64,000 nt of DNA from the NCBI RefSeq assembly GCF_047495875.1, contig NC_092464.1, positions 22,104,865-22,168,864 of the forward strand, written 5' to 3'. Source of the stretch: Pithys albifrons albifrons. Lineage: Eukaryota > Chordata > Aves > Passeriformes > Thamnophilidae. Shown in pieces: positions 36,229 through 47,450 of this stretch (position 1 is the stretch's first letter; every line of letters starts with the position of its first letter). The notes below the pieces were generated by a model that was not told the DNA's origin, did no database searches, and saw only the letters and a program-made list of their open reading frames with translations. Both the position numbers and the translations under genes were made by a program.

Positions 36229-39200
36229 GTATGCTGACTTTCGGAAGATGAAATTGAAATTTGAGGGACAGTAAACAAAAAACCTGACAGCCTGATACTT
36301 TCTGAACTCTGTTGTGTGGGTGAGACTGGTATTCTGTGGGGAGTTCTGAGTTCCCTGAGGAATGCTTCTCTGGGGGATGGTTCTACCAAATTAATAGCTG
36401 AATTCATCCCTAACTGCTGTTACTAGGGAATTCAAGTTACACAGTAATAAAGGAGTTGGGACTTTAATGTGCTATTTGAGAGCTAGAGATTAAATTTCTT
36501 ATGCTCTGTGTTGGCAGTTTTTTCATCTAGCCTCATTTAACCATCCTTGCAGTAGACATTTTCTGGTGTTATTACTGTCTAAGAATTTTCCCTAGTTCTA
36601 TTATTTCTTTGGTTTCTTGCTTCCTAGTGTGAATGACTTAGAAATTTGGGGCACAGAAAAACTGCAAATTTATCATATCTGCAATGTCGTATACCTGATA
36701 TTCCCTTGGACCCCTTGTCAGACTGCCTGTAAACCCACATCCTACAGGATTAAACAGTGTGTTCAAAAAATGAAGTTTGAATAACCTTCTTGTAAGGCTA
36801 AACACAGACGTTGGAGCAACTGTAATATCAGACAGATGAACAGTGTTCTGAATTGCACAGGAAAGAACAGAATACTCATCTAACTTAGGGCTCCAACCTA
36901 AAATAGCCCAACTGATGGATTGCTGAGGTGAGTCTGTTAACAAAAGAACAGAAGCTTTTAAAGATACCTTGATGACACAGTGAGCACTCTTACTGTCCAT
37001 AAATGATGTCTTATTCACATGTCTTATGCTTACCATCATTTTAAACTCTACTGGTAGTTAACAAACAAGGGAATACTGCCTTCAATAATATTCCAAGATA
37101 ACCTTGTTTTATCTGCGGGAATATAATACAATTATGCCTTCCTGCTGTATTTTTTTATAGTTAGAAACTGTCCAGACACAATAGGCTTTTCATTAATGGT
37201 AACACTAGATGCGACTGGAGCTGTAAAAGCATTAAACAAATTAGGTAGCTGATGGAACGCTCAGAAGGAGCTGGAGAACAGCATAGCTGCTGTACGTGTA
37301 TTCTGCAGTTTGAGAGCTGACATTGTCTAATGGGGTAAATTAGATGGATGGTGGACTGTGTTAAACCATAAGGGATTCCATTAGGCAAAACATGAAACAT
37401 TGTTTACCAACAGTATTCTACTATCATAATTTATTAATATCTTATTCTTAGGCAAATGCTGTAATATTATACAATTAACTAAAAGAACAATATTTTCATG
37501 TTTGCAGTTTTCTTCAAAAAAAAGGCTATGTTAAAGGACTATAGGGACATGTAACAGCTGAATGAGACTCATAAATATTTTCCACATATTCTTGCTCCCT
37601 TCAGTGAATGGGTACAGTGTCTTCCCAATATATTTAAATTGGATGAATACAACTAGTTCTACTGGGAAGAGGAAGAAAGTGGTATCTGAAGTATCCTAAG
37701 GGATTGCTATTTGAACTCTCCATCTTGCCCAGTAAAATCTATTTTATGGGTCCAGTCCACATTTCTTTTCTTGAGAATTCTCTTGTAATGAAGCCTAAAT
37801 GAAAGACAGCCTAGACATTGTTCCAGTATTTGAATGGAACCTCTCTAGTCTCAATCCAAAATCCTTGTGACCTACTTTTTCTCTGTTATTTCTCCAATTT
37901 ACTTCCCAGTAACCTCGTGCTGCTTCAAAAGAGCTGATCAGGAATTACCTTAATGCAAAAATGAGAGCAAACCAGAACTCATTATACCAGGAACAGGCTG
38001 GGAACACTGGTGTTTGAAGCACCAGTCAAAGGGAAAGAATGGCCTGTCTTAGTACAGTAAGTTACCAATTGCATTTGAATAATTAATCAAGCAAGCAACT
38101 TATTATGCAATTGAGAAGTTTGTCTGAATTGATGCAGGCAGCTTCATTTTCATGATGGCATTACAATCCACTGCTGTGCTCTGTCAGTAATTGTGAGGGA
38201 TGGAGCTTGCCAGCCACTGGGTCATTTAAGTTATTTAATACTGAGACAGTGATGAGCTGAGCTTCAGCATTCAGTGAATGGGAGCTGTATGAGGGCCCTC
38301 TATTTGCTTCTGACCTGTGAGACATCAGACATAATGAATTAGTGAGACTTCACATTTTACTTCACATGGGTTAAAGCTCAAATGCTGGTGTGGTGCCACA
38401 TGTCAGACATCCAGCATGACATGAGGTGCCTTACAGGGACTCTCTGAGGTTACATCTTCACTGTGCCCTGGCAAACTGGAGCTGACAGCATTCGAATCAT
38501 GGCTGATGTGTTGACACAAGGATGTTTAAAGAAGATAAGATCAAGGCTCTGCAGTCCTTTACCTCATGGCACTCACAACGTGGAAAGAGCTCACGTGCCC
38601 TTTTAGACTTGAATGTGTTTCAGTGTTTTAAGTAAAAACTAGGTATCTTCAGATAGAAGTGATACTAATAGTCCACTGTCATTGATAAGTGATGACTTGT
38701 TGAAAAATCAGAGTCTGGTCAGCAGAAGTTTCTCCAGTTCACCACTTCCAATTCCCTCAGTAAGTCTATCCCCAAACATAGGCCCCAAAGTCCACTATGA
38801 CCTCTGGTAAAGGAGTACATTGATTTATCTTGTAGCAAAGTGGTGAGAGAAGGTGAAAGCCTCGGTAGCTCCTTCCCTCACAGGCCTTTTGGTGGTGCCT
38901 CCCAGTCTTCTGCCCCTTTGAAGTCTTTTGCCAGGTGTGGGGAGACCCAATTGAGGAGCCGAGGGGAGAGTCAGGATGAGTGGCAAGTTTTGGGTGAATA
39001 TCAATATCAAGCAGTTTGTTGTTCTTGGGTGTGAATTAACTGCTTTGCACTGATTTATTGTATTTGTAAGCACTATCTGCAGAGGAAGCTGTTTCTTCAC
39101 CCACAATGCTTGTATATGAGTGGATTGCTGTGCACATTTCCTGCCATGTTTGGATCTCAGACATAAGAATGATTTTTGCTGCCTGTAGGATTGAAGGAAT

Positions 39201-41180
39201 TGAGGTTGGCTTTCTGAGTCCTCCTTCGGCAGCTCATGGCAGCTCTCCCAGTGCTAAAACCTAACCATTCTTTTAGTAGAAACTCCATAAACTACTGTAT
39301 TGCAGACTCAACAACCGTTACATTCTTTTTAATGTTTAATTAGTTGATGTCTTTGGAAATATAATACCAGTTCCTGATGACTTGAAAAATGCATCTTAAC
39401 CAGAGACAGCAGAAAATCCTACATTTTTACGTTGAAATGCTAGTGATAATCCTAATGTCAGTTTCTTTGTTGACTTTTTTCTTTCCTGTTTTGTGAGTGT
39501 TTATCCCCATGGGTTTTAGGAGCCCACACAGCAGTGCAGTCAGAGTTTCCCAAGTACCAGAGCAGATCTGTCCCTGAGGTAGAGCAAACTGCTACAGTAT
39601 TGCAGAGCACTCATGAGATGAGTCTTCCCTGAGTTCATTGCAGCCAATTTATATAATGTTTTATATTGTTTTCCATTGAAGTCTAGAAATTGGATAAGGG
39701 AGAGTTCTTCCCATGTCACTTGGGTGTTATTTAATGACTGTCTTAAACTCTTAAGGATACTATCAGTCTTGAGAGCTTTCTCTAAACACGTAAATGTTTC
39801 AGAAGTTAGGAAATAAAAGTGATTATATAGCTTTTTCTTTCAGAATTATCAAAGAAATGACAGCTAAACAATGATCAGCTCTTCAGCAGTACTTACTCCC
39901 CTGCACAAAACTTTTTTTTAGCCAATACCAAGTTTTTTTCTGTTGTTTTATGTTTTCTTATATCTCGAGTTCCTTCTAGAAAATTATGCAAGAAAAGGTT
40001 TCAGTCTCTAGGTTAATGACACTGGTAGTTACAAAGCTTAGGAGCGAGTCAAGCTCTTTATTGTTTCTCACAGTGAAGCTACATGTAACCTAAAAGTGCT
40101 GTCAGAGACTAACAGGAGAAAAGATGCAGAATTATATTGACTTGACATCTTTGAATCACATAGTCAACTGTGAATTAAGAAAAAAACTGCTTGCTTCTTG
40201 ATTTTGTGCTGTGTGGGAAGTATTCTGTGAGTATTCAAAATGAACTCTGGAGAATACAATAGCTTTTGATTTAAAAATAAATTTGCATGTTGTGCACACG
40301 AACTTGCAGATGGAGTCTTGCTGTGTGTTGCTAAACAGTATTAATGGTGAGTATCCTTTGAAAAAGGCTATTGACTTTATAAGCTGGGATTCAAATGAGA
40401 CAGGAAATGCCATAATACATGAAACAGTCTTAAACTATGTTTCAGCAAAGATCCTTCAATTAACACCTAGTGATCTTTAAAGAATTACTAAAAACTGTAC
40501 AAGACAGAGGAAGAGAAATCTTACATGCCAAATAATCTCATTCTGTTTACATGTGTTCCTTGTGTGGGAAAATATGGAGAACCTTTTCACCCAAGATTTG
40601 TCAAGTGAATCTTTTCATTCAGTGATTTAAATAGAGTGACTGGTGTCAATTCCAAAGAGAGTTATCATGGCCAAAGCTTTGTGAAAACTAGACACAGAAA
40701 TTACACAAGTTAATTGAGACTGCAGGTAGAATTGCCTCTTAGAAAATAATTTTAAAGAGTATAAACTTTATCTTTCTATTTCAGGACAAACAAAATTTAA
40801 ACAAATATGGTGAACTGGATGCTTCTCCTAAGTATCACATGCCCTACCCCTAAACTTAGTTTTAGTTCCAGTTACACCGTTAAAAGAAGTATGTCATGAA
40901 ATTGGAGGTGATCTGGGGAAATAACATAGTCAGAAAAGCTTCAGACATGAGGTGCCTCCACAACTTGGGTCTGTAATACTTGTGCAAAAATAACAGCAAC
41001 TTCAAAATAAATGTAAAAATACTGGTTTCCCTTCTCTTCCATAATACTCTTTTAATGTCTCTCTGTCCTTCTCAAATTACTGCAATTTATAATGAAAAAA
41101 AATGTGGAAGGGCTGCCATAAATAAGAACACCTAAATATTCTGTCCACCTTGGATATAAAGTTACTTTTAATATTTTCAG
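36229..41180 (+). other. FAM171A1: FAM171A1 intron 3
   Basis: A 4,952-nt phase-1 intron with GT-AG ends. I recognise no repeat with confidence. The segment at about 38040-38240 has the look of constrained non-coding sequence (see findings). Otherwise it is unique AT-rich sequence. Confidence 0.92.
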
Positions 41181-41339
41181 GTGCACGGACTCAGCCACAA
41201 GTTCACTTTCAGAGAAGATCTGTGAAATTGCCAGAGAACACTAGCTACAGTGACTTGACGGCATATCTGACTGCAGCCAGTTCACCCTGGGAAGTGGACA
41301 GTTTCCCTTATTTGCAGGGATTAGATGGAAATGGAACAG
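41181..41339 (+). CDS. FAM171A1: FAM171A1 exon 4
   Basis: A 159-nt exon encoding residues G108-T160, starting [20 protein letters not shown] and ending at GLDGNGT. The acceptor is atattttcag and the donor acag|gtaacc, both phase 1. Two N-glycosylation sequons are visible, N127-T-S and N158-G-T, which fits a lumenal or extracellular location. The stretch [15 protein letters not shown] is close to the mammalian protein as I recall it. It belongs to the middle of the ectodomain. Confidence 0.97.
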
Positions 41340-44300
41340 GTAACCCACTACTTTGATTTTGTTCTGATTTCATATTGGTCCAGGGCTTGACTTTTGGTCA
41401 TACAATTTTTTCCTTTCCCCATTCCAGCAAATATTCTTTCAAATTTGGGTAACATCATTTCAAATGTCCTACCATAATGCTGTTGCAAGTGACCAAGAAG
41501 GCAGGGTCCACTGTCCCATAAATGGGGACACAGAATAGCAAGGATCAAAACTGCCTGGCCTTGGGAGATCAGAAAAGTTGCTTACACTTACAGTCCATAC
41601 CTGAGCCTCCCAGTGGGTTGCACATGCACATACAAGATTGGAAATTAATGTGTAGGAACAAGAGAGAATTTAACTTGTGGATGACATGGAATTATTTTTG
41701 ATCTTTTTTCTAAAAATAAATAAAATGCCTATATATCAAGGATTTAATACTGTCTTATTTCAATGGCTTTGCTGTTACTTTTGAATCTAGCTTCCAGCCA
41801 AAATATGCAGATTCATCTAGGACCAAAGGGAAAATAATGAAAATTCATAATAGAAACACAACCACTGTTAAATTCAAAGTTGTAATACATTTTTGTGACT
41901 GCAGCTGCCTGTTACTCCTCTTCCACTTTTCACTCAGTCTTAATTGATATAATTTGTGTTTTGTGTGTAAAAGAAAAAAGCAGAATCAGGCACAGAAGCC
42001 TTAGATTCTTAAAGTGCTGGTGTGAAAAGGAGAATGTCTACACTGTGCCCATTTTGGGTTAGAAGGATACTGGTGTAGCAGAAGAGATTCAGGCCAGTAA
42101 TTAGAAAAACCTTAATATGGTGAGGATAGTTTAAGCTGTAGAATCATTTGCTTGAGGATGTTGGACAGACTTAGACAGTGACTTGTGAGGGTGGCATAGG
42201 CATAGCTGAGCCTGCTTTGAAGCAGGCAGAATATTCCCTTGAGGTCTCTCCCTGCTGTTTCTCAGGATGCATTTACTTGTGATGTGTTGATCTAAGTGAC
42301 TTTGAACGCCAGGCCATGTGTGTAAATGGTAGCTTGCTAGCTTCTCCCTTCTTCCCTTTGTACAAACCTGCATATATCCTTTTCTATTACAACAGTAAAT
42401 GTGTCTGCTACCTTACCCCAGTCCTTCTGTCTGCTCCAGTGAATGCATCTCATCCTGTCTCATTCTATCTCTCTGTTATTTTCCTACTCTGATCTTCAAC
42501 CTTCAATTTTCTCTGACTTTTCATACTCAGACTTGATCAAATATCTCTTTATCTTTTTAAAATGAAGGAATGCATTTGATCTCATTCATTTGTCTACTTC
42601 TTCCTTTCTTTTTATCTCTAAACCAGTTGAACAAACTAATGACAGTGAGTATGGGATTCCCCTTTCCCAAATCTTTCCTTAGTACTCTGCAACCCATTAT
42701 TGGATTTATTTAGTGAGCACAGGTCTTGCCAAGGTTTCAGATGATCCCTGCGCAACCAGGACATTGTCTGTCTCCTCTTTTACCTTTTATCCCTCTATAA
42801 AACATATTAGCGCACCTTTGGTTTTTTTTAGTCTTCTGTGTGCTTGCATGACAAAGTTTTCTACTTGAGCATGGGGACCCAGGATTTAACTTTTAGCCTT
42901 CAAGTAAAGATTTATCACAAAAGACAAAAATGACTGGCAAAGAAATGTGGCTTAAGACTAAGAGCCTTGTTTTCTGAATACTGTAGTATTCAGGATAATA
43001 TAATATAGCCTACAAATACAATATATTTTAAATGCATTATAGTATAGGTTAAATGTTCTCTTTCTTTAGTGGAAGTTTCTCCTTATGTGGAAGCATGTAA
43101 CTTTAAAATCCTAAAGTTGCATTGACTTCATTTTCTGCGTCTCCAAGTGACTTGGTGAAGACTTTGCCTGAAAAACTTTTGAAGGAATAAAAACTTAGGT
43201 CAATACTTGGTGATGATTTTTTAATATTTCTGTTATCAAGAGAAAAAAAAAGTACAAATTTTAGCATTCTAAAATGAGAAATTTTGGAATTTGGCAGAAC
43301 ACTGCCTCTTCTTTCTCTCCTACCTCTCCTTCCCCTCCAGTTACTCCTCTGTCCTTTCAATTTACATAGCTATAGAGTTTTGGAGAGGTCCCTCCATTTT
43401 TTTCAATCAGATCACTTCTTTGGCTAGTATTTGTCCAGAGTGACTTTATAGTTTTAGCTCATTCTCTATGAGTTCAACAATTTTAATAAAATCCCAACTG
43501 GGTATTGAATTAGTAATATGGAGCAGTGAAAATTCATTGTATGAGTCAGCATATTCAAAACATAAAACTCCAAAGAATTTCATTCCAAGCAGTGACAAGC
43601 CTGCCAAGTGTTAGCTTGTTGTTTATATTAATCACCAGTTGGAAAGCAGTAGGATGATTTCAAAAAATCTTGTCCTTTAAACCCCACTAAACAAAACTTT
43701 CCATCATCTGTGTCAATGAACCAAGCTGACTAATAACCATTACTCCTCCTGCTTTTGTAGGCCCCTTGTTTCTTTCTAAAGAATCATGTCTAAAGTGGCA
43801 GTGGATTTTCCTCTGATAATTTTAGAGCTCTTTACAGGTCACTAGATGTCACAAATTACAAGAAACAAATGAAAGCTGACATTTATTGAAGTCCATTCGC
43901 ATTTAATGTGTGTGTATGCTTATCACTTTTATAGGATGCGAGAGTTTCATAAGCATTGATTTTAATTTGCCTTCACAACAGAAAAGGGAAACATTTATCT
44001 TTTTAACAAGCATTAACATACTGAACAAGGTAGCAAACTGAACAATTATTTCTCCTTGCTAGAGGTCAGTGTATTTCAGATATTTCTTCATCTTCTAATA
44101 CAACTTGTTCAGCCCAGTTCTGAGTGAAGTGTCCATGCGCTTTTAAGTAAAAAAGATGTGATGTTTCACCACCAGAATGCTTTTTCTGGACTGAAAAGTC
44201 ATTTTTACAGATACACACTTTATCAAGACAGTAATAAAAGAAAATCTTAAAACTTTTAATATCTAAAAATATGTAAAATATAAAGCATGATTTAATCTTT

Positions 44301-46774
44301 TATATTAATCTAGAATCTGAAGCCATACCTTTTTTGCAGTTGGAATTTGCAGATGCCAAAACATGGTCAGGTTAAAATGCTTAGCGAAAGGAATTTATTT
44401 CCCTGATACCAGCCTGAGAACCTTAGCGACCCTAGTCCTGGGGACAAGCATCAATTTGCCAAAAGTTACAGGTGCATGGAAGAGACAGTGTGTCAAACAA
44501 TCAGGAACAAAGAAACAACTTTTCCTTCACCAATTCTTTCCTCTGTCTCATAGTGTTAAGGGGATGATATTGTGAACCATTGGAGCCTGTAACATACAGA
44601 TGCATGGGCAGGCTGGCAACCTTCCCCTAGGCCCTGTCTGAATTTTCAAACCTCATGCTTCTGTTTTCAGTCTGTCAGCTCTGTGGCTCTGTTATGTGGC
44701 CCTGTTCACAGAGCCTGTTTCCTCAGAGCTTCAGTCCCTCTAAGATAAGCACCTGCCCCTTCTTTTGCAGTTGATGAAGGCAGTGCCCGTGTCCCTTACA
44801 TGTCAGCTGTGCAGCACTGACACTCGCCTGGAAATCTGGGGAAAGTGTGTCAGAGTAGATGCTTTAGTAAATAAGCAACATGCAAAGTTACTTGTGGTTG
44901 TTTTCCATTTCTTTAGTTTGGCACCTCTTGCAAAATCCAAGGAATTTACAGTTCGGAGGAGTGTTATCATCTCTTTTCCCTTCCCTTTTTCACTCCCTGC
45001 CCCATCCTTTCCTGGTGATGTCTTAGCTCTGGTGTGAACTGTTACTGAGAGACATCAAAGTTAATAAAGGCCATTCCTTGAGACTTATTCACTGTTAGGA
45101 GAAATCATAAAGGTCTCCCTGCTTTCCCATCATTCCCTCAAGTGTCCTTATCCTAATGAATGAACACTGTTGCAGAGATACGGCGAGTTCCTGAGGACTC
45201 CTTGTTGTGCCAAAACTGCTGGGTGTGAATGTGCTCTCACAGGCAGTTCATGCACATGAGACACCAGGGTTGCATCTCTGCCAGGCAGGCACCCTGTTCC
45301 TTCTCTCGGATCAGCCCCTGGGCAGGACGTGCAGCCGCAGCCCAGAATGACACGGTGGGGGCAGCGAGGATGGTGCTCTCAGCAGCCATGAGGGTCTGGG
45401 ACACTCGAGCCCCTTGCAAAACTGGAAACTCCTTCTCTTCCAATTTAAACTACTCCCACTGTTGCTTTGGGCTTCAGATCTAACTTGGTTTTAAACCTCA
45501 ACTTTGGGGTTTTTTCACCTGAGTACATAGGTATATCTGGGGTATTTACCGCGGTCATTGATTCATTTGGTTAAACAATTGAAGGGTTATAATGCTTTTT
45601 TAAATCGTGTTGTCATGAAGTAACACTCATTGGCATGCAGTTTAAACATGAAAATTAATTATAGTCTTACCTAGATAGAAGATAACATTGTATATCCTAA
45701 TAATCCACTGTTTTGGTTTGAATACTTTGGCAAAATGCCAAGTATAAACTAAAGGACAAAGTTCTCTTCTCCCCCTGCTGAGAAAAAGGGAGAAAAAATA
45801 CCTGGACACGTAAACTAGAACTTAACTAGTTATATATTTACACAAAAAGGGAAAATTAAAACTAGACTACAATATAATGCACACTTACACAAATTAGATG
45901 CAACAAATAATTTTTTCACTCTATTGAAGACAAATCTCACCATTATAGCTACAAATCACCTAAGAGGACTCAATCCCCCGAGGGACAGACCCAAGCAGAG
46001 AGAAGATTGAGAATAAACATTTTATTTTCCTGTAGATAACATAGCAGTGAGGTGGTGCTGGGCCTGATCAGAAGAGCAGCACAGAGCACATCCACCTGCA
46101 CCACAGCCAGCCTCCTCCTCCACTGTATTTATGTCCCGGTTTGCGTCATCTGCCATGAAATATTTCTTTGGTTGCTTAAGTCAGGTGACACCTGTCGCTC
46201 CTAATCTATGTACCACTATTAGGGCCTACTAAAATCAAGGCCTACATCTAAGGCCTAAGCTACCACATCTGTTTAGCTTGGCTCGTTGCAGCGAAAGGCC
46301 AAAGGAAATGCAACCTGTCATTCTGAAACATCCTTGCAGTGCCACTGTTTATTTGGGTGTTTGTTAATTATATGTGCACGTGAGGCTGTAATAAAAGACT
46401 CGTAAAATAATTTTTTTTGCCACGATTATGGCTGTGATACTCGTACAGATTTATTTAAGATGAATTAAGATGAGAAAACATATGCAGGAGATTATTTGCA
46501 TTGTAGTTTTCTTGTCTTCAGATTTTGCCAAAATTAAGTGAAAAATAAACCCATACACCTCTTTCTTGAGTTTTGTGGTTTGGGGTATTTCTTTGTATGG
46601 GACAGGTTGTTGGTTGGTTGGTTGTGTTGCAGGTGTTTTTTTGTAAGGCAGAGAGGATTACTGCTACCATCCCTTGAGAATTATGTTCAAGTGGTGTTGT
46701 GGTGTTGAACCACATGGTGTATGTTCAATTTTGGTACGTTCTGTAGTTCCAGTGTTCATTCGCTCTCTCGGTAG
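41340..46774 (+). other. FAM171A1: FAM171A1 intron 4
   Basis: A 5,435-nt phase-1 intron. It holds a minus-strand solo LTR (45709-46330). A short (TTGG)n-like tract lies at 46607-46626. The rest is AT-rich sequence without a supported gene. The 3' end, cgctctctcggtag, has a somewhat weak polypyrimidine tract and a TAG acceptor. Confidence 0.92.
45709..46330 (-). mobile_element. Probable solo LTR of an endogenous retrovirus (minus strand)
   Basis: Read on the minus strand, the element starts tgtttcagaatgacagg and ends aaccaaaaca, so it has TG...CA ends with matching TGTTT/AAACA inverted termini. The sense strand shows a TATA-like cataaatac (46125-46133 on +) followed about 100 bases later by AATAAA (tttatt on + at 46021-46026). 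That is LTR architecture with a short R and a long U5. The flanks tccac and tcctt share only three of five positions, so I cannot claim a target duplication. The family is not identified with certainty and no internal retroviral sequence is seen. Confidence 0.7.
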
Positions 46775-46951
46775 GAAACAGCACCAGGTATGACCTCAAT
46801 CCTGTCACTGCCGTCAGCGTCCACCTCCTCAGCAGCGATGGGACCCCCGTGCCCGTGAACGGCCCCATCTATGTCACGGTACCTCTGCCAGCAAACAGCA
46901 ACTTGAAACACAATGCACACGTTCCAGCATGGAGGTTTGACCAGAAATTTG
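46775..46951 (+). CDS. FAM171A1: FAM171A1 exon 5
   Basis: A 177-nt exon encoding residues G161-F219, starting [20 protein letters not shown] and ending at AWRFDQKF. The acceptor is tcggtag and the donor ttg|gtaggt, both phase 1. N162-S-T is a third N-glycosylation sequon and sits exactly at the exon junction. [10 protein letters not shown] and the AWRFDQKF motif are conserved with mammalian FAM171A1 as I recall it. A second GT lies four bases after the first donor (gtag|gtaaca); its use would shift the frame. Confidence 0.97.
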
Positions 46952-47320
46952 GTAGGTAACATCTCATTGTGGTTCCCTAGTTGGCTTCACTTCTCTGAGA
47001 CTGGCGTCTTCCTGCATTTATTTTGTTCATATAGTAAGGTCTGCACTGGAGTACAGAAATCTGTTTTCTGTCTACAAGAAGACTGAGTTTTACTGAACCA
47101 GTAATACCTATGCAAATATACTTAACTAGCGTTGCGTGCTGCTTTTAGACAAAATGTTTTTGTAAATATACTATTTTGCAATTATTAAATACTTTATTTG
47201 AAAACTGTCTTGAGACAACTGGATTTCACCTACAGACTGAGCAGCAGAGAGACATATTCACTGCAGCATTGTATTGGAAGTCTGGAGAAATGAGAACTTG
47301 CCTTATCTTTGCCAGCAGCC

Positions 47321-47450
47321 AGCTGTCTGACCTTGGGGCCTTCTCTTGTCTCAAGCTCTGTTTCCTGCCTGTCAGATAGGAAATGTAGCACTGACTTCTT
47401 CTGTAAATCACTTTGAGATTGACTATCAAGGAAAGCACATGTAAATGGTT
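47321..47450 (+). mobile_element. MIR-like core-SINE relic
   Basis: Several blocks fall in the order of the MIR consensus: 'ctgtctgaccttgg', 'tctcaagctctgtttcctgcctgtcagatagg' and then 'ctgtaaatcactttgagattgactatcaaggaaagcacatgtaaatg'. The last corresponds to the MIR tail (aagcactttgagat ... ctatataaatg). Matches are by eye and diverged, as expected for an element that predates birds. Chance similarity is possible but the collinear order argues against it. Confidence 0.6.
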
